Shown here: positions 12,060 through 22,391 of the stretch, piece by piece | Layout: every line of letters starts with the position of its first letter | How positions within the stretch are numbered: the first letter of the stretch is position 1 | Assembly (NCBI GenBank): GCA_951394405.1 | Contig: OX596342.1 | Coordinates: forward strand, 2,356,001-2,420,000 | Direction: 5' to 3' | DNA length: 64,000 nt | Source: Coprinellus micaceus | Lineage: Eukaryota; Basidiomycota; Agaricomycetes; Agaricales; Psathyrellaceae | Notes under the pieces: model-generated | Database searches by the model: none | The model's input: the letters and a program-made list of their open reading frames with translations, nothing else | Told to the model about the DNA's origin: nothing | Made by a program: the position numbers and the translations under genes

Positions 12060-12280
12060 CCGGGCTGAGGCGATGTCAGTTCCTTGGTTTGAGTGCTCAG
12101 ATGAATACGGTGATAAGCTAGAGGTGTATGTCAGGTGTTCTGACGATTCGGGAGCTTCGAATTAGCCTTCTTTCGGTGACACCCGGGCCTCAAGTCGTAT
12201 ACGACTTCCAGAACGGCGGATTAGACCGCAAGGTAGGCCCCATAGAATACGCACTCGAACGAGAAAGGATAATGATACAT

Positions 12281-13014
12281 TTACCAGCTCTCATGGTTGG
12301 TGTTAGTGGGACTAGGGATGCTCTGAGGCATAACTGTACTGCGAGGAGCATTGGCGATAACTTCTGGCTCCTTTCTCCACTCGATCTTCTCGACGCGAAC
12401 TTCCCCTTCAATGAGTTGGTATACGTAGGTCACCACGACAGATCCCTGGATGTCCATGAGGGCGAACGATGGTATAGGGTCGCTAGGGTGGTGTCAGGAT
12501 ATAATCAGTCGTCGAAAGGGACGTGGACGTACCCCACGAAAGCCCCTGTCCATGCCCCTGTCGCCGAGCCTGGGTTCACGAAGAATCGGTTCTCGTATCC
12601 AATAGCTTGGAACCTAGGCCTGGAGTCAGTCAATCGCAAGTGAACGTACTCCTTCACGCACGTATGGGTATGGCCCGACACCAACACGTCGACGTCCATC
12701 TGCCTCGCCGTCGCCGCCAATGCATCCAAATCGCCATTTGGTACTGCCTGGTGGCCATGGATGACGCCAATCTTGATAGGGTTGTGCAGCACCGTCACAG
12801 ACGTCGGAAACGAGGACTCGTCGTAGTCGCCCTTGACGACATGGACGTCTGGCGATATCGTTCTGAGGTACTCGTAGGTCTCCTTGTCGCAAACGTTGCC
12901 CGTGCAGAGGATTTGCTGGATCTTGCCGGGAACCAGGAGTTTCTTGAACTTCAAGGGGAGATCATGGATGCGGTGGGGGATGTGGAGGTCGCCAATGACG
13001 AGGACGAGGACCAT
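12281..13014 (-). CDS. VPS29: Retromer subunit VPS29
   Basis: Core subunit of the retromer coat (with VPS35 and VPS26), which recycles cargo from endosomes to the trans-Golgi. It has a metallophosphoesterase fold that acts as a scaffold in eukaryotes. Exons are 13014-12662, 12613-12533 and 12482-12281, all in phase, giving about 210 residues. Visible landmarks are the N-terminal [12 protein letters not shown], the CTGN and VVKGDYDE blocks, GVIHGHQ, SGHTH and [12 protein letters not shown]. The last exon carries [10 protein letters not shown] and [18 protein letters not shown]. The ATG immediately precedes the conserved first strand, so no 5' exon is needed. The C-terminal tail of about 25 residues after IEWRKEP is longer than in animal VPS29. 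It is a single-copy housekeeping gene lodged at the centre of the DUF4470 array and transcribed toward copy D. Confidence 0.95.
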
Positions 13015-13902
13015 CGTGGCCGAGGAACTTGAGCTTCGCCATCATCGAGCTGCGCGATGAGCTCACCGCGCTCGCACCAGGTCCTCTGCTTGCTGTTGCT
13101 TGCCAACAGCCTCCACCCACAGCCACCCAGGCAACGATCAACGATTCAACCGACTTCAAGTTGGACCCTTTCCTCGCCGCCATCTACTCTCGACATTCTC
13201 TGTGGACCACCAACGACAATGAACCCTTGGGCATTTGACTCGAGGGTTGTGTCTGTTATCCGTGGTTAGACGGGTCGTTGAGCCTGTGGAATCGAGGCCG
13301 ACGTTTACCTCAAATTTCTTCTGACCAGGCAACTTAGATGCCTAGAATGTGGGCTGTTCCTATGTCTCCAGAGGGGTGTGGGATGTGGACGTGCAACGGC
13401 CGTGGCCCTCGCACACTTGGGTCTGGCGAACGCTCAGAACGGAAGGGTTCTGGCAGAGGAAGACGGGCTCAAATGCGGCAAGTAGAGCCGGAGGAGGCTG
13501 CGGCGAAGAGCACGGGTCGCAACGCCTGTCTCTTGTTCCTGGAGTAGCGCCTCCTGTCGTATTCACCTGTATCTCATCGGTCCCACTCCCTTCTTGACCC
13601 TATTGGAAGGCTGGCATACACGATGAACATCCTCGATCCGACATTCCTATATCGTTCCAGAACGTTTGGACCAGTGGGTATTCCATGAAGGCGTCTTCTC
13701 TGATCAACGCCTCATGCCGCCTCCAATTCTCAGAGTACGTGCCTCATTACCTTGACCATTTGAGACTCTGAGTCCCGGGTGTCACCGAAAGAAGGTCAAT
13801 CCGAATTTCGAAGTTCCCAAACTGACACAACACCTGACATGCATATCTCTGTAGGGTATAGTCTTATCTTCTCCCAACCCACTCCCTCTCAATCGACAGA
13901 CC
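13015..13902. other. Intergenic, divergent VPS29 / copy E
   Basis: It should hold the promoter of VPS29 on the left and of copy E on the right. From about 13768 to the ATG of E it matches the leader of copy D in reverse complement. Between 13015 and 13767 there is no duplicate elsewhere in the window and no recognisable gene; short open frames near 13029-13270 and 13338-13600 lack ATG starts or domain signals. Confidence 0.5.
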
Positions 13903-16244
13903 ATGAACCAGCTGACCCCTGCCCAACTGTCGCTCATCACCCCGACGCACATGATGGCGAGGGGGGACGCCCTGCCCCCCAATCGTGATTCAATGCGGCG
14001 TTTCATGGTAGAGATGCTCAAGGAGTTTAAACCAGCTCAGGACCCTCTTCAGCATCTCCCATGCGGTAATGCGGCCATTCCATGCCCTCAACCCGGCATC
14101 AAAGTTTGCAGTTCGTGCAAACTTGTGGCTTACTGTTCAGCGGTACGGGGTTCGCAATGTATGATAGGCTAGTTAGTGCTCACGGTATCGTCTAGGACTG
14201 CCAAAGTGCACACTGGAAGGCCCACAAAAGGGGTAGGTGTGAGTATATAATCGCTCGAGGTAGTAGCTAATTAGGACGCACAGACTGCAAAAGCCCAATT
14301 CGCTCGGAGTCGTGGAAGCCGATTTGGAAGCAGGAGGAGCGACAGCCGACCTTTCAAGAGGGCGAGCATTTGCGGGGATCAGCGTTGTGGGTTGCACCCA
14401 TGATTCCATGGCCATCTCTATACTGACCGTCCATTAGGTGGCGAAGCGTTCCTCCAACGGACATCCTCAACCTAGCTTCCAACGAGCAGTCTCTATCTAA
14501 GGATATCTCGATCGCCTTTATCGGTGTGTCGTTCGAACCGTGAAACCTATCTGACTCTGACGCCCTTGCAGAGGCCGGGGACCTCAAGAACGTTATCCAA
14601 ACTATCAACTCGTTGCCTGACGACTTCTCTGTTGCGCTCGACGTTGTGATCAACGACTCAAAGCCTATGGCTGCATGTCTAATGCTATACATGCTCGTCA
14701 TTCTCGGGTCAGACGTGGGTGATGCCGTCGCCATTGACATGGCTCCATTGGCTTTCCGCATTCGAGCCGAAGGGCTACCGTGGCTACATGTCGATGATAT
14801 ATTCCGAGTTCATCGCGGACATGGCGACTCCTCGTGGACAAGCGGACCGTCTTCATACTCCTCCTCATCCCATCGGGCAGAAAGGATCTAACCTCTTATT
14901 CTGGGGTCCCTGGAGCCTGGCGTACTGTCAGAAGTTCGAGCAGTGGATGCTCATGGCCGCTGGGATGCGAACGCTGAGGTACCCTGAAGCGCTCGTGGCC
15001 TATGAGCATTCGAGGCTCGGTGGCGATGATTGGGATCGGGTCCTGGCACCGTTGACGCCGTCACATCGGGTCGCGTTCCAGAAGTACAGGCAGACAGGGA
15101 TCGTGTTGCCGTTCGGTGCCTCGCGAGCCCATTTCGACAGTCCCAACACCCACCTCTTCTCGCACGATCGATCCCTTCTACCTCCCCTCGCCGATCCGCT
15201 TCAAGGTTGGGAGTAAGTCACGCATTTGGCACCGTCACCTCCCCCGACATGGCTAACAGGCCTCTCCAGTATGGATGAAGTCATCAAAGCCGGAACCAGC
15301 CATGGCGCACGGCCTGAGGATATCTATGGCTGCCTTTACTTCTACCTCATCGACCAGCTCCGCGAATTCCGCAAACGTATCCGCGACAAATACAGAGTCC
15401 GCTTCACCGTGTTGACTCTCGAGCCTTCCGAATTGGCGTCGTTCCTCCGAATTGCGAAGCCGGGCTTGCGATTCGATCGTGTCGATGTCACGGACCTTGT
15501 GGATGAGGGCCGCGCTGGGTTCAGCGACACTCTGCATATGTGGACGCCCTTACTTGCCGAGAGCAAGGACGCTGCGATTGTGGGGTATTGCAAGGAGTGG
15601 GTTAAAGCTCAGGTTGATGGAACGGCGAAAGGAGTAGGGGATCAGTGTGTGCAATCGGCTTTGGAAAATCTCGTAAAGAATATCAAGGTGAGTGTATGCT
15701 GGGGACCACATACGAGTTCACCATGATGCTAATTTCATCTCCTTTCAGGGGCGGACTTCGACCGAGGACCCGCTACTTGCTCTCAGTGAGTGATCGCTCT
15801 AACATGGTCTTTGCCGCGTCTCTCAGCCTCGATTGCAGGACGAAACGAACGCCTATTCTTCTCCACATGTCACAACGTGGACGCGGGGTACGATAACTCC
15901 ACTGCATTTGGCGAGTACCTCAAGAAGCAAGGCCTGGATGTGATTCTGGAAAGCACTGGATTGAAGCTTCGGCCGGTGCGCCGTATTGTACCCCACGTAC
16001 GTACCCTTTTCGCGTTCAAACCGCCTTGACACTCTGACGTCTGGCTTATCTCAGCGCCTTGGCGTCTCACTCGATGGCTCTCCGTCCGACGCCCCTATCT
16101 TCCAGGGTGAAGAGGGCTGGTACAGTGCTGTACGTTCCTTACTTCTTATCACGTCAGTACCAACAGCTTATCGCGTTTGACCTCTAGACCATGGTCAACT
16201 GCCAGAGCTGGTCTGAACGATTCTTGGAATTCGGAAGGGAGTAG
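13903..16244 (+). pseudogene. MYND/DUF4470 family, copy E, frameshifted
   Basis: It retains the full family layout. Exon 1 (13903-14142) has MYND Cys pairs (LPCGN, IPCPQ, VCSSC, AYCSA), followed by DCQSAHW, the DUF4470 start (TDILNLASNEQS), a middle domain (RPEDIYGCLYFYL, about 15270-15690) and a C-terminal part (CHNVDAGYDNST, RIVPH) ending in SWSERFLEFGRE with TAG at 16242-16244. Inside DUF4470 the frame breaks at about 14741-14746. Upstream, ILGSDVGDAVAIDMA is in one frame; the expected continuation LHWLSAFEPKGY is in the next, a net loss of two bases or gain of one. No intron with usable borders repairs it. All other exons are open, so the lesion is recent, or is a sequencing error in an intact gene. 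Confidence 0.6.
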
Positions 16245-16545
16245 TCGATTGAGCCTCGAATCGGGGGACCCATACAGAATGCGAGACGCTTGCGATAGCG
16301 CTCAGATGTTTGTCGGCCATCGTCGCCATCTCCGTATCCCTGAGCTGAGATTCGGTGTGGATTAGACTTGACGTACAAGCGACGAGCTAACGTCCAGGCT
16401 CGAAAGCTTATTCATTTGACTCGGTATGCCTCGTGACTGTGGGATGAAGTTTAATTGGACTGAGCAGGTTTCGTATTCCTTCCGTATAAGTATAGGATTG
16501 AAGTCACACTGAGAATAGACTAGAACGCCCTTGCTTCCCACTGTC
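16245..16545. promoter_or_regulatory. Conserved spacer, probable promoter of copy F
   Basis: Counterpart of the C-D spacer. The segment from about 16371 (GACGTACAAGCG) to about 16490 matches the reverse complement of about 10920-10800 with scattered substitutions. Confidence 0.5.
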
Positions 16546-18915
16546 ATGGATTCTTTCTTACCTCCCGGCCTCGCAAGGCTTCTCGCTGAGTCCAATGCCC
16601 GAGCTGACGCTGAATACATTAGCGAAAGACGCGCTGCAACCAGCGACGAGCATGCGATGTTCAATTGGTCACGCAAACAAAAGCCTTCGCACCCACCTCC
16701 CTCGTCGCTACCATGCGCGAAAGGCCCTCACCCGCAGTGTGAAAACCCTGGCACTAAGCTGTGTACAGGGTGTAGACTGGTTTCGTACTGCTCAAAGGTG
16801 AGTTATGTTCGCATCCCGATCAGTGGTCACCTCCTCAATGTCAAATAGCTGATGAGAACGTTTAGGAATGTCAAAGTGCTCACTGGAAAACCCACAAAAA
16901 TGGTGAGGATCTGGTCGACAGATGTACCTTTTTCGTCTCACCACTTCCCAGATTGCAAGGACGTATTGCTCTCTCCTCAATGGAGTCCGATCTGGAAAGT
17001 CCGTGGCTACAAGCCAAACTTCACTCCTAGTGATGACCCTGCCCGAGATAACTTCAAGCTGTCCGTTGAATATCCGTCCTCTCTCGTACCCAAGCTAACC
17101 AGCACGCAGGTGGGGTCCGACGCCCCCCGTGGACATTGTCAATCTCGAGATGAATGAGCATGATATGGGAAAGGATCTCACCATTGCGTTCGTTGGTACG
17201 GCTGGTTCCTCATCAATCATCCTTCGGCACCCTAAAATGCTTGTAGATTCAGGAGACCTACGAAACGTCGTGAAGACGATAAACTCCCTGCCTGAGGGCT
17301 ACACAGGGAAGGTGAAGGTTCTCATTAACGACTCCGATGCCTTCGTGGCCACCCGGAACTTGGCCCAGCTTCTACTGCTCGGGGATTATCCGGTCGACGA
17401 TCTGGCCGTGGAGGTCGTTCTCCACCACTGGGTATCGGCCGAGCTGCCGGACGCTGACGCTGTGATGCATAACTTCTGCTTCTATCCGTTGCGTGGAGGG
17501 GGTGCATCAAGACTAACTTTTGGTGACGCCAACTCGAGTGTGGGTATAGGCTTATCGGATGACGCTAACCACGACAATGAAGAATGGCTTCCTGAATTCG
17601 AATCATGCCTCAAATATCTTACGACGCCAGGCGTCTTCGACGCGATTATGAGTACTATGCGTAGGATGGCTGTCAAGGAGACCGCGACCACCGATGATCA
17701 AGATCGAGTTTATGCCCAGGTCACGCCACCCCATCGAGTTTCCTTGAAACAATACGAGCATACGGGAATCGTTGTCCCTTTCGGTGCAACACAATCTCAT
17801 TTTTCGAGGCCCAACCTCTATCTGTTTTATCCTGCGAATAAATGGACACCACCGCGTGGGGCAAATCCCCTCCATGGATGGGAGTAAGTTTTGTCTTCGT
17901 TTAGAACCGTTTCTTTATCTGACCTGTGCGCTATAAGCCTCGGGGAAGTGATCGCAAGAGGGGCGGCATACGGTGCACAACCAGAGGACATCTATGGATG
18001 TCTGTATTTCTACCTCACCGATCAATTGCGAGAGTTCAGGCGTCGAATTCGCGACAAGTTCAGTATCACATTCCACGTCACTTCTTTGCCTGCAGGCAAA
18101 CTCGCCACGGCTCTCACTCACCACAGGCCGTCCATGCGAATCGATCGCATTGACGTAGGGAGGACCCTGGATCACGACAAGGCCGGACTTAAGCATGCGG
18201 TTCAGACCTGGGCACCTTTCCTCGCCTCGCATAAGGACGCTGCCGTTACTGGGTACTGCAAAACGTGGGTCAACGTTCAACCGGATGGCAAGGCGAAAGG
18301 AGCTGGGGACGAGAGTTTCAGGAGCGCAATGAGAACGGTCGTAGCGAATATGAAGGTAAATGGCTCAAGGATCATCTCCAATCGTGCCCATGCTTACGTC
18401 GCTTCCCCTTCAGAGCGGTAAGTCAGACGATGAGATCTTGGCAGGAATGGGTGAGCACCGCTGTTTTTTTCTGGTTCTACTCGTCAGGGTAACTTATTTA
18501 CTACCCCCAGGCAACAACGAGGGGCTCTTCTTCTCCGTTTGTCACAACGTTGAGATGGGATATGACAATTCCAAACCCTTTGCTGCTTATCTCGCAAGTC
18601 AGGGCCTAGATGAGGCCCTCTCTCACACTGGACTCAAGCTGAGGGACTCTCGGCGGATCGTGCCTCACGTATGCCTTTCACTTTTCTGTCCGAGCTTTCC
18701 CCTAATCTGCGTACTTCCCAGAGGATTGGTGTTCCTCTCGAAGCTTCCAGCTCGGCGATGCCAGAGTTTGAGAATGAGGAAGCGTGGTATCATGCCGTGA
18801 GTCTCTCCTAGCGTTTCACCCACAGAGGATGTGGCCCAACTGATAACCTGTCCTTTAGACCATGATGAATTCTTTCTCTTGGTCTGAGCGTTTCCTGGAA
18901 TTCGGTCGGGAGTGA
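16546..18915 (+). CDS. MYND/DUF4470 family protein, copy F (mirror twin of C)
   Basis: Complete member, function unknown. The ATG at 16546 sits at the same position as the start of copy C, after an upstream TTG-led stretch conserved in both. It contains a MYND finger (CENPGT, LCTGC, SYCSK, then ECQSAHW), DUF4470 (17110-17885, GPTPPVDIVNL, SGDLRNVVKTINSLPEG), a middle domain (QPEDIYGCLYFYLTDQLREF, 17940-18355) and a C-terminal part (NEGLFFSVCHNVEMGYDNSK, RIVPH) ending in SWSERFLEFGRE and TGA at 18913-18915. All exons join without stops. It differs from C mainly in the N-terminal half; the middle domain is almost unchanged. It is likely expressed and functional. Confidence 0.83.
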
Positions 18916-19663
18916 AACAACGTCTATGTCCAGCTCGCTCGTTTGCCGATCGTTATAGTGCCCCTCCCTTGTATCGCGTCATATATTATCGTGTATAGCC
19001 ACCCCCGTCTCTCGTCCCGGACATCCCGCAAGTTCTGAGTATTGTGTCCTCGCACCCAGGCCTTCATATTTACTCATACGTGCCTCGCTCTCGGTACTGC
19101 CCCTATCTCGCTAGATGGCTCGATATCTCGCACTGGGCGCTTAAATTAAAATCATGTGCACACGCGTAGGGCACGTGCTGATGGTTCGATGACGCGTTCG
19201 ACGCGTCGCACGACCGGTGTTGGAATTGGACCTCAACTCGACCGTGACCGCAATCCAGTCGGTATCGAATACCAATACCTCCTCCCATACAGGAACCTTG
19301 CGGGATCTGTGAACAAGATGTGTTCCTTTGCAACTGGTGAGCAAGATTCAGTCCAACGTCTCGCATCCCGTCGGCGTAAGGAGCTGAACATTGACCAGAG
19401 GGGCGGTCTATTAGGGCTCATTTCTGGTGCAGTATTCCATGAGCATGGTTCTCGTCCCTCGGAGACTCCCGTGAATCGGGAGTTTGTAACGCTAGAAGTA
19501 TCGATGGGGCTCGTCGAACCCTGTGAGGCCTCGTGACGAGACATGAGGCGACGCAGTAGGGTGAAGAGTTTGAGTGACATCCCGCAGGCAAGATAAAGTT
19601 TGACTCGGGAAGTATTTGACTCCAACCAAAACTTCCAGCACCCCACTTCTGTCGACACCGGGT
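18916..19663. other. Intergenic between copies F and G
   Basis: Upstream region of G. GGGCGCTTAAA lies at 19135-19145. Open frames on both strands here lack ATG starts or family similarity. No gene was recognised. Confidence 0.45.
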
Positions 19664-21973
19664 ATGGAACCGCTTCGTCTGGCTCTGGAGGCCACGTCGC
19701 TGTTGGGAGTGAAGACGCCAGCGGACGCTCTTGACTGGTCAACCTGCCCGAACCCGCAACATACTCTCAAGGCCTTGCCATGCGCACACGTCGATCCATC
19801 GAAGGACGTAGTCTGCACGAAGCCTGGCTCGAAGAGTTGTGCACGATGCAAGCTTGTATCATACTGTAGCAAGGTAAGTCTACCAGTCCCCTCTAGAGGC
19901 TGGATTGCCTTACCCCGGCTCCTAGGAATGCCAAACAACGCATGGGAAACTTCACAAGCTCGGTATACTGGCATCTTAACCCCTGCGCCCAGGCATACTC
20001 TGACTCTTGCCCAGAATGCAACGGATATGTGCGATCAAGCAAATGGAAAGCGGTATGGACCGAAGAAAACCGGGGACCCCGTTACACGATTGGAGGCGCG
20101 CCCGACGAGGGCCTTCACTTTGGTGAACACACACTGTGCGTAGACGCACTCTTGATACCCATCCGTGCCTAACAGTACTTCAGATGGGGCGGTATGCCTC
20201 CAATCGACGTCGTCAACCTTGGCCAAACCGAACAGTCAGCCACGAAGGACCTTAACATTGCATTCGCCTGTAAGCCAATGACGCATGTGCAGAGTGTAAG
20301 CTGACCATTCCCCAGCCTCAGGAGACTTTCGTAACGTCTTGAAGACCATCAACTCACTGCCCGACAATTACACAGGCAAGCTAGACGTATCAATCAACGA
20401 TCCTAACCCATTGGTTGCATGTCGCAACCTCACTATTCTCCTCGTCCTTGGATCCTACCCCGACGAGGACACCGCCGTTGACGTCGCGTTGCATCATTGG
20501 TTTTCAGCCCTTGTTCCCAGTGACTACCATACCATCGCCTCCACCGCTGCGCACAGCTTCCTCGATTATATCGTGAAGGGCAGCACCTCCTTCAAACTAC
20601 CGAGCACTCGATCGACCGTTTATCTATCACCCTCGGCGAGCTCACCGACCTTCAGTAAGACTCGGGACGCGGTGGAACACATTTGTGGCAAACACATTCC
20701 TTCGAAGGAGCAAGCCCGTACCGCACACGAGCGTGTTAGATTCGCCGCTTCGAGGAGGGACCATCGGGATCGCGTCATGGCGCAGCTGAAGCCGTCTCAT
20801 CGACTCGCCTTCCAGAGATTCCGCGAGACAGGGATTGTCCTTCCGTTTGGGGCTCAGAGCTCTCATTTCGACACGGCCAACGCTTCATTGTTCTCCCCGA
20901 GGGGAGAATGGCTGCAGCCTGACCTTGCAGATCCACTTCAGGGATGGAGGTGAGTAACTCTTTGGTTGCGTGACTCCAGGACCAACCGCTGCTTTAGTAT
21001 CCCCGAAGTCATGAAGAGTGGCGCGGCGCATGGGGCGCAGCCCGAGGACATCTATGGTTGCCTCTACTTCCATCTTTCCGACCAACTGCGCGAGTTCAGA
21101 CAGCGCATCCGCACCAAGTTCGCGACCTCGTTCAGGATCACCTCGCTGGCGCTCACTGAATGGGCCATATACATCCGCGACGCTCGCCCGCCTCATGTCA
21201 AGTCCGACCGTATCGATGTCGGTGACAACATGGACCACGATCGTTCGGGTACGAAGGCCGTGCTGGCCGTTTTCGCCCCTCTTCTCTCTCCGGGGAAGGA
21301 CGCCGTTATCGTGGGCTACTATAAGTCGTGGCCGAGGGTGCAGAGGGATGGTCGTGCGAAGGGTGCCAACGAAAAGTTGAGGAGCATGGCGTTAGGCAAG
21401 GTGGTCATGGACATGAGGGTAAGTTGTCACTTGGTATTTACGCGAGGGCTTACTCATATTCTATACCTCGACATAGCGGGACGACCAGATGGGACCAGAT
21501 GTTATGAAGAATTTGGGTAGGTGGCTCCCAGCTCGTCCTTCCATCACTTACTCAGAGTCTGCAGCGCTTGGCGAAGGATTCTTCTTTTCGGTAACGACCC
21601 ACGTCGACTTGGGGTATGATAACTCTAAACCGTTCGAGGACTATCTCAAGAAGCAGGGACTGGATGAAGCCTCGGAGATAACAGGGCTGAAACTCCGCGA
21701 AACACATCGTATCGTGCCTCACGTACGTGCACCATCCGTCACCTCCCGCATCTGTAGACCCACCAGCACTGAACTTTGGGCAGCGCCTAGCCTTAGAATT
21801 AGCAGATCCGTCGGCAACCAGACCATATTTCGATAGCGAGGAAAGTTTCTATAAGACGGTATGTCCCCTAAAGATTCGTTAGTGTTCAGCGCCGAGTATG
21901 CTGAGGAATTGTACAGACGATGGTCGGTTGTCACAATTGGGTTGAACGTTTTGTCGAGTTCGGTTGGGAGTGA
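19664..21973 (+). CDS. MYND/DUF4470 family protein, copy G
   Basis: Complete member, function unknown. The ATG at 19664 is used; the longer upstream frame begins with TTG. The MYND finger is split by an intron (LPCAHV, VCTKPG, SCARC, SYCSK, then ECQTTHGKLHK). The usual Trp after the ligand His is Gly, but the zinc ligands are present. DUF4470 (about 20185-20950) has GGMPPIDVVNL and SGDFRNVLKTINSLPDN. The middle domain (21000-21420) has QPEDIYGCLYFHL, and the C-terminal part has THVDLGYDNSK, RIVPH and WVERFVEFGWE, ending in TGA at 21971-21973. By its C-terminal part it stands closer to C/E/F than to H/I/J. Confidence 0.8.
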
Positions 21974-22391
21974 ATGGCGTGGATACTTCTCTTCTCTGTA
22001 TACCCTTACCGCTTCTCTAATTCAAATTCCTTTGCCACAGAACTCTGGATTAGCTCAAGCATTGCTGCTTCTCCCGTTTAACCTTCCCCAGTGTGGCTAT
22101 CTGACTCCCTAGAAGCGTGGACTCTAGCGATAAAGTGAAGATACCTTTACACTGTCTTTGAGGAGGCACCTTGCGAGCGTATTCTTTACGAGCTTGGGGA
22201 AACCTCACCCAACTTCAGGCGACCAGGGTGAAGCGCCCATGGTCCACACAACCGGCCACGAGGCACTTCATCTCCGGAGCTCCGCAGCTTGCATATAAGG
22301 GAACAAGCCCCGGATACCTCTCCTTGCTCGCTCTCCTCCCACAGAGTCTCACAACCATAGGCTCGCTGTGAAGAAAGCCTCCCCTTTCCTC
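21974..22391 (+). promoter_or_regulatory. Promoter region of copy H
   Basis: A block at 22251-22300 (CCGGCCACGAGG, GAGCTCCGCAGC and a TATA-like CATATAAGG at 22292-22300) recurs upstream of copies I and J at the same distance class. The TATA-like box lies about 95 bases before the ATG. A GAAGCGCCC half-element lies about 20 bases upstream of the block. Confidence 0.55.

Larger units (their letters stand above)
8407..12190 (-). repeat. Left arm of inverted duplication around VPS29
   Basis: Contains copies C and D and the DNA between and upstream of them. On the minus strand its order and sequence match the right arm on the plus strand. Besides the genes, the C-D spacer (about 10800-10920) matches the E-F spacer (16371-16490), starting with GACGTACAAGCG in both. 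The leader of D (12190-12060) matches that of E from CCCGGGTGTCACCGAAAGAA onward. The arm is about 1.3 kb shorter than its partner because D has lost an internal block. Boundaries are by eye. Confidence 0.8.
13768..18915 (+). repeat. Right arm of inverted duplication around VPS29
   Basis: Contains copies E and F in the same relative order as D and C in the left arm, with matching leader and spacer sequences. Together with 8407-12190 it forms a large imperfect palindrome. Its unique centre (about 1.6 kb) contains only VPS29 and its promoter. Confidence 0.8.

Noticed and set aside
13029..13238. Possible gene just upstream of VPS29 on the plus strand
   Set aside because: Starts with TTG, overlaps the VPS29 promoter region, and its sequence has no recognisable similarity.
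19156..19742. Overlapping open frames on both strands before copy G
   Set aside because: Non-ATG starts or overlap with the copy G first exon in another frame; treated as chance.
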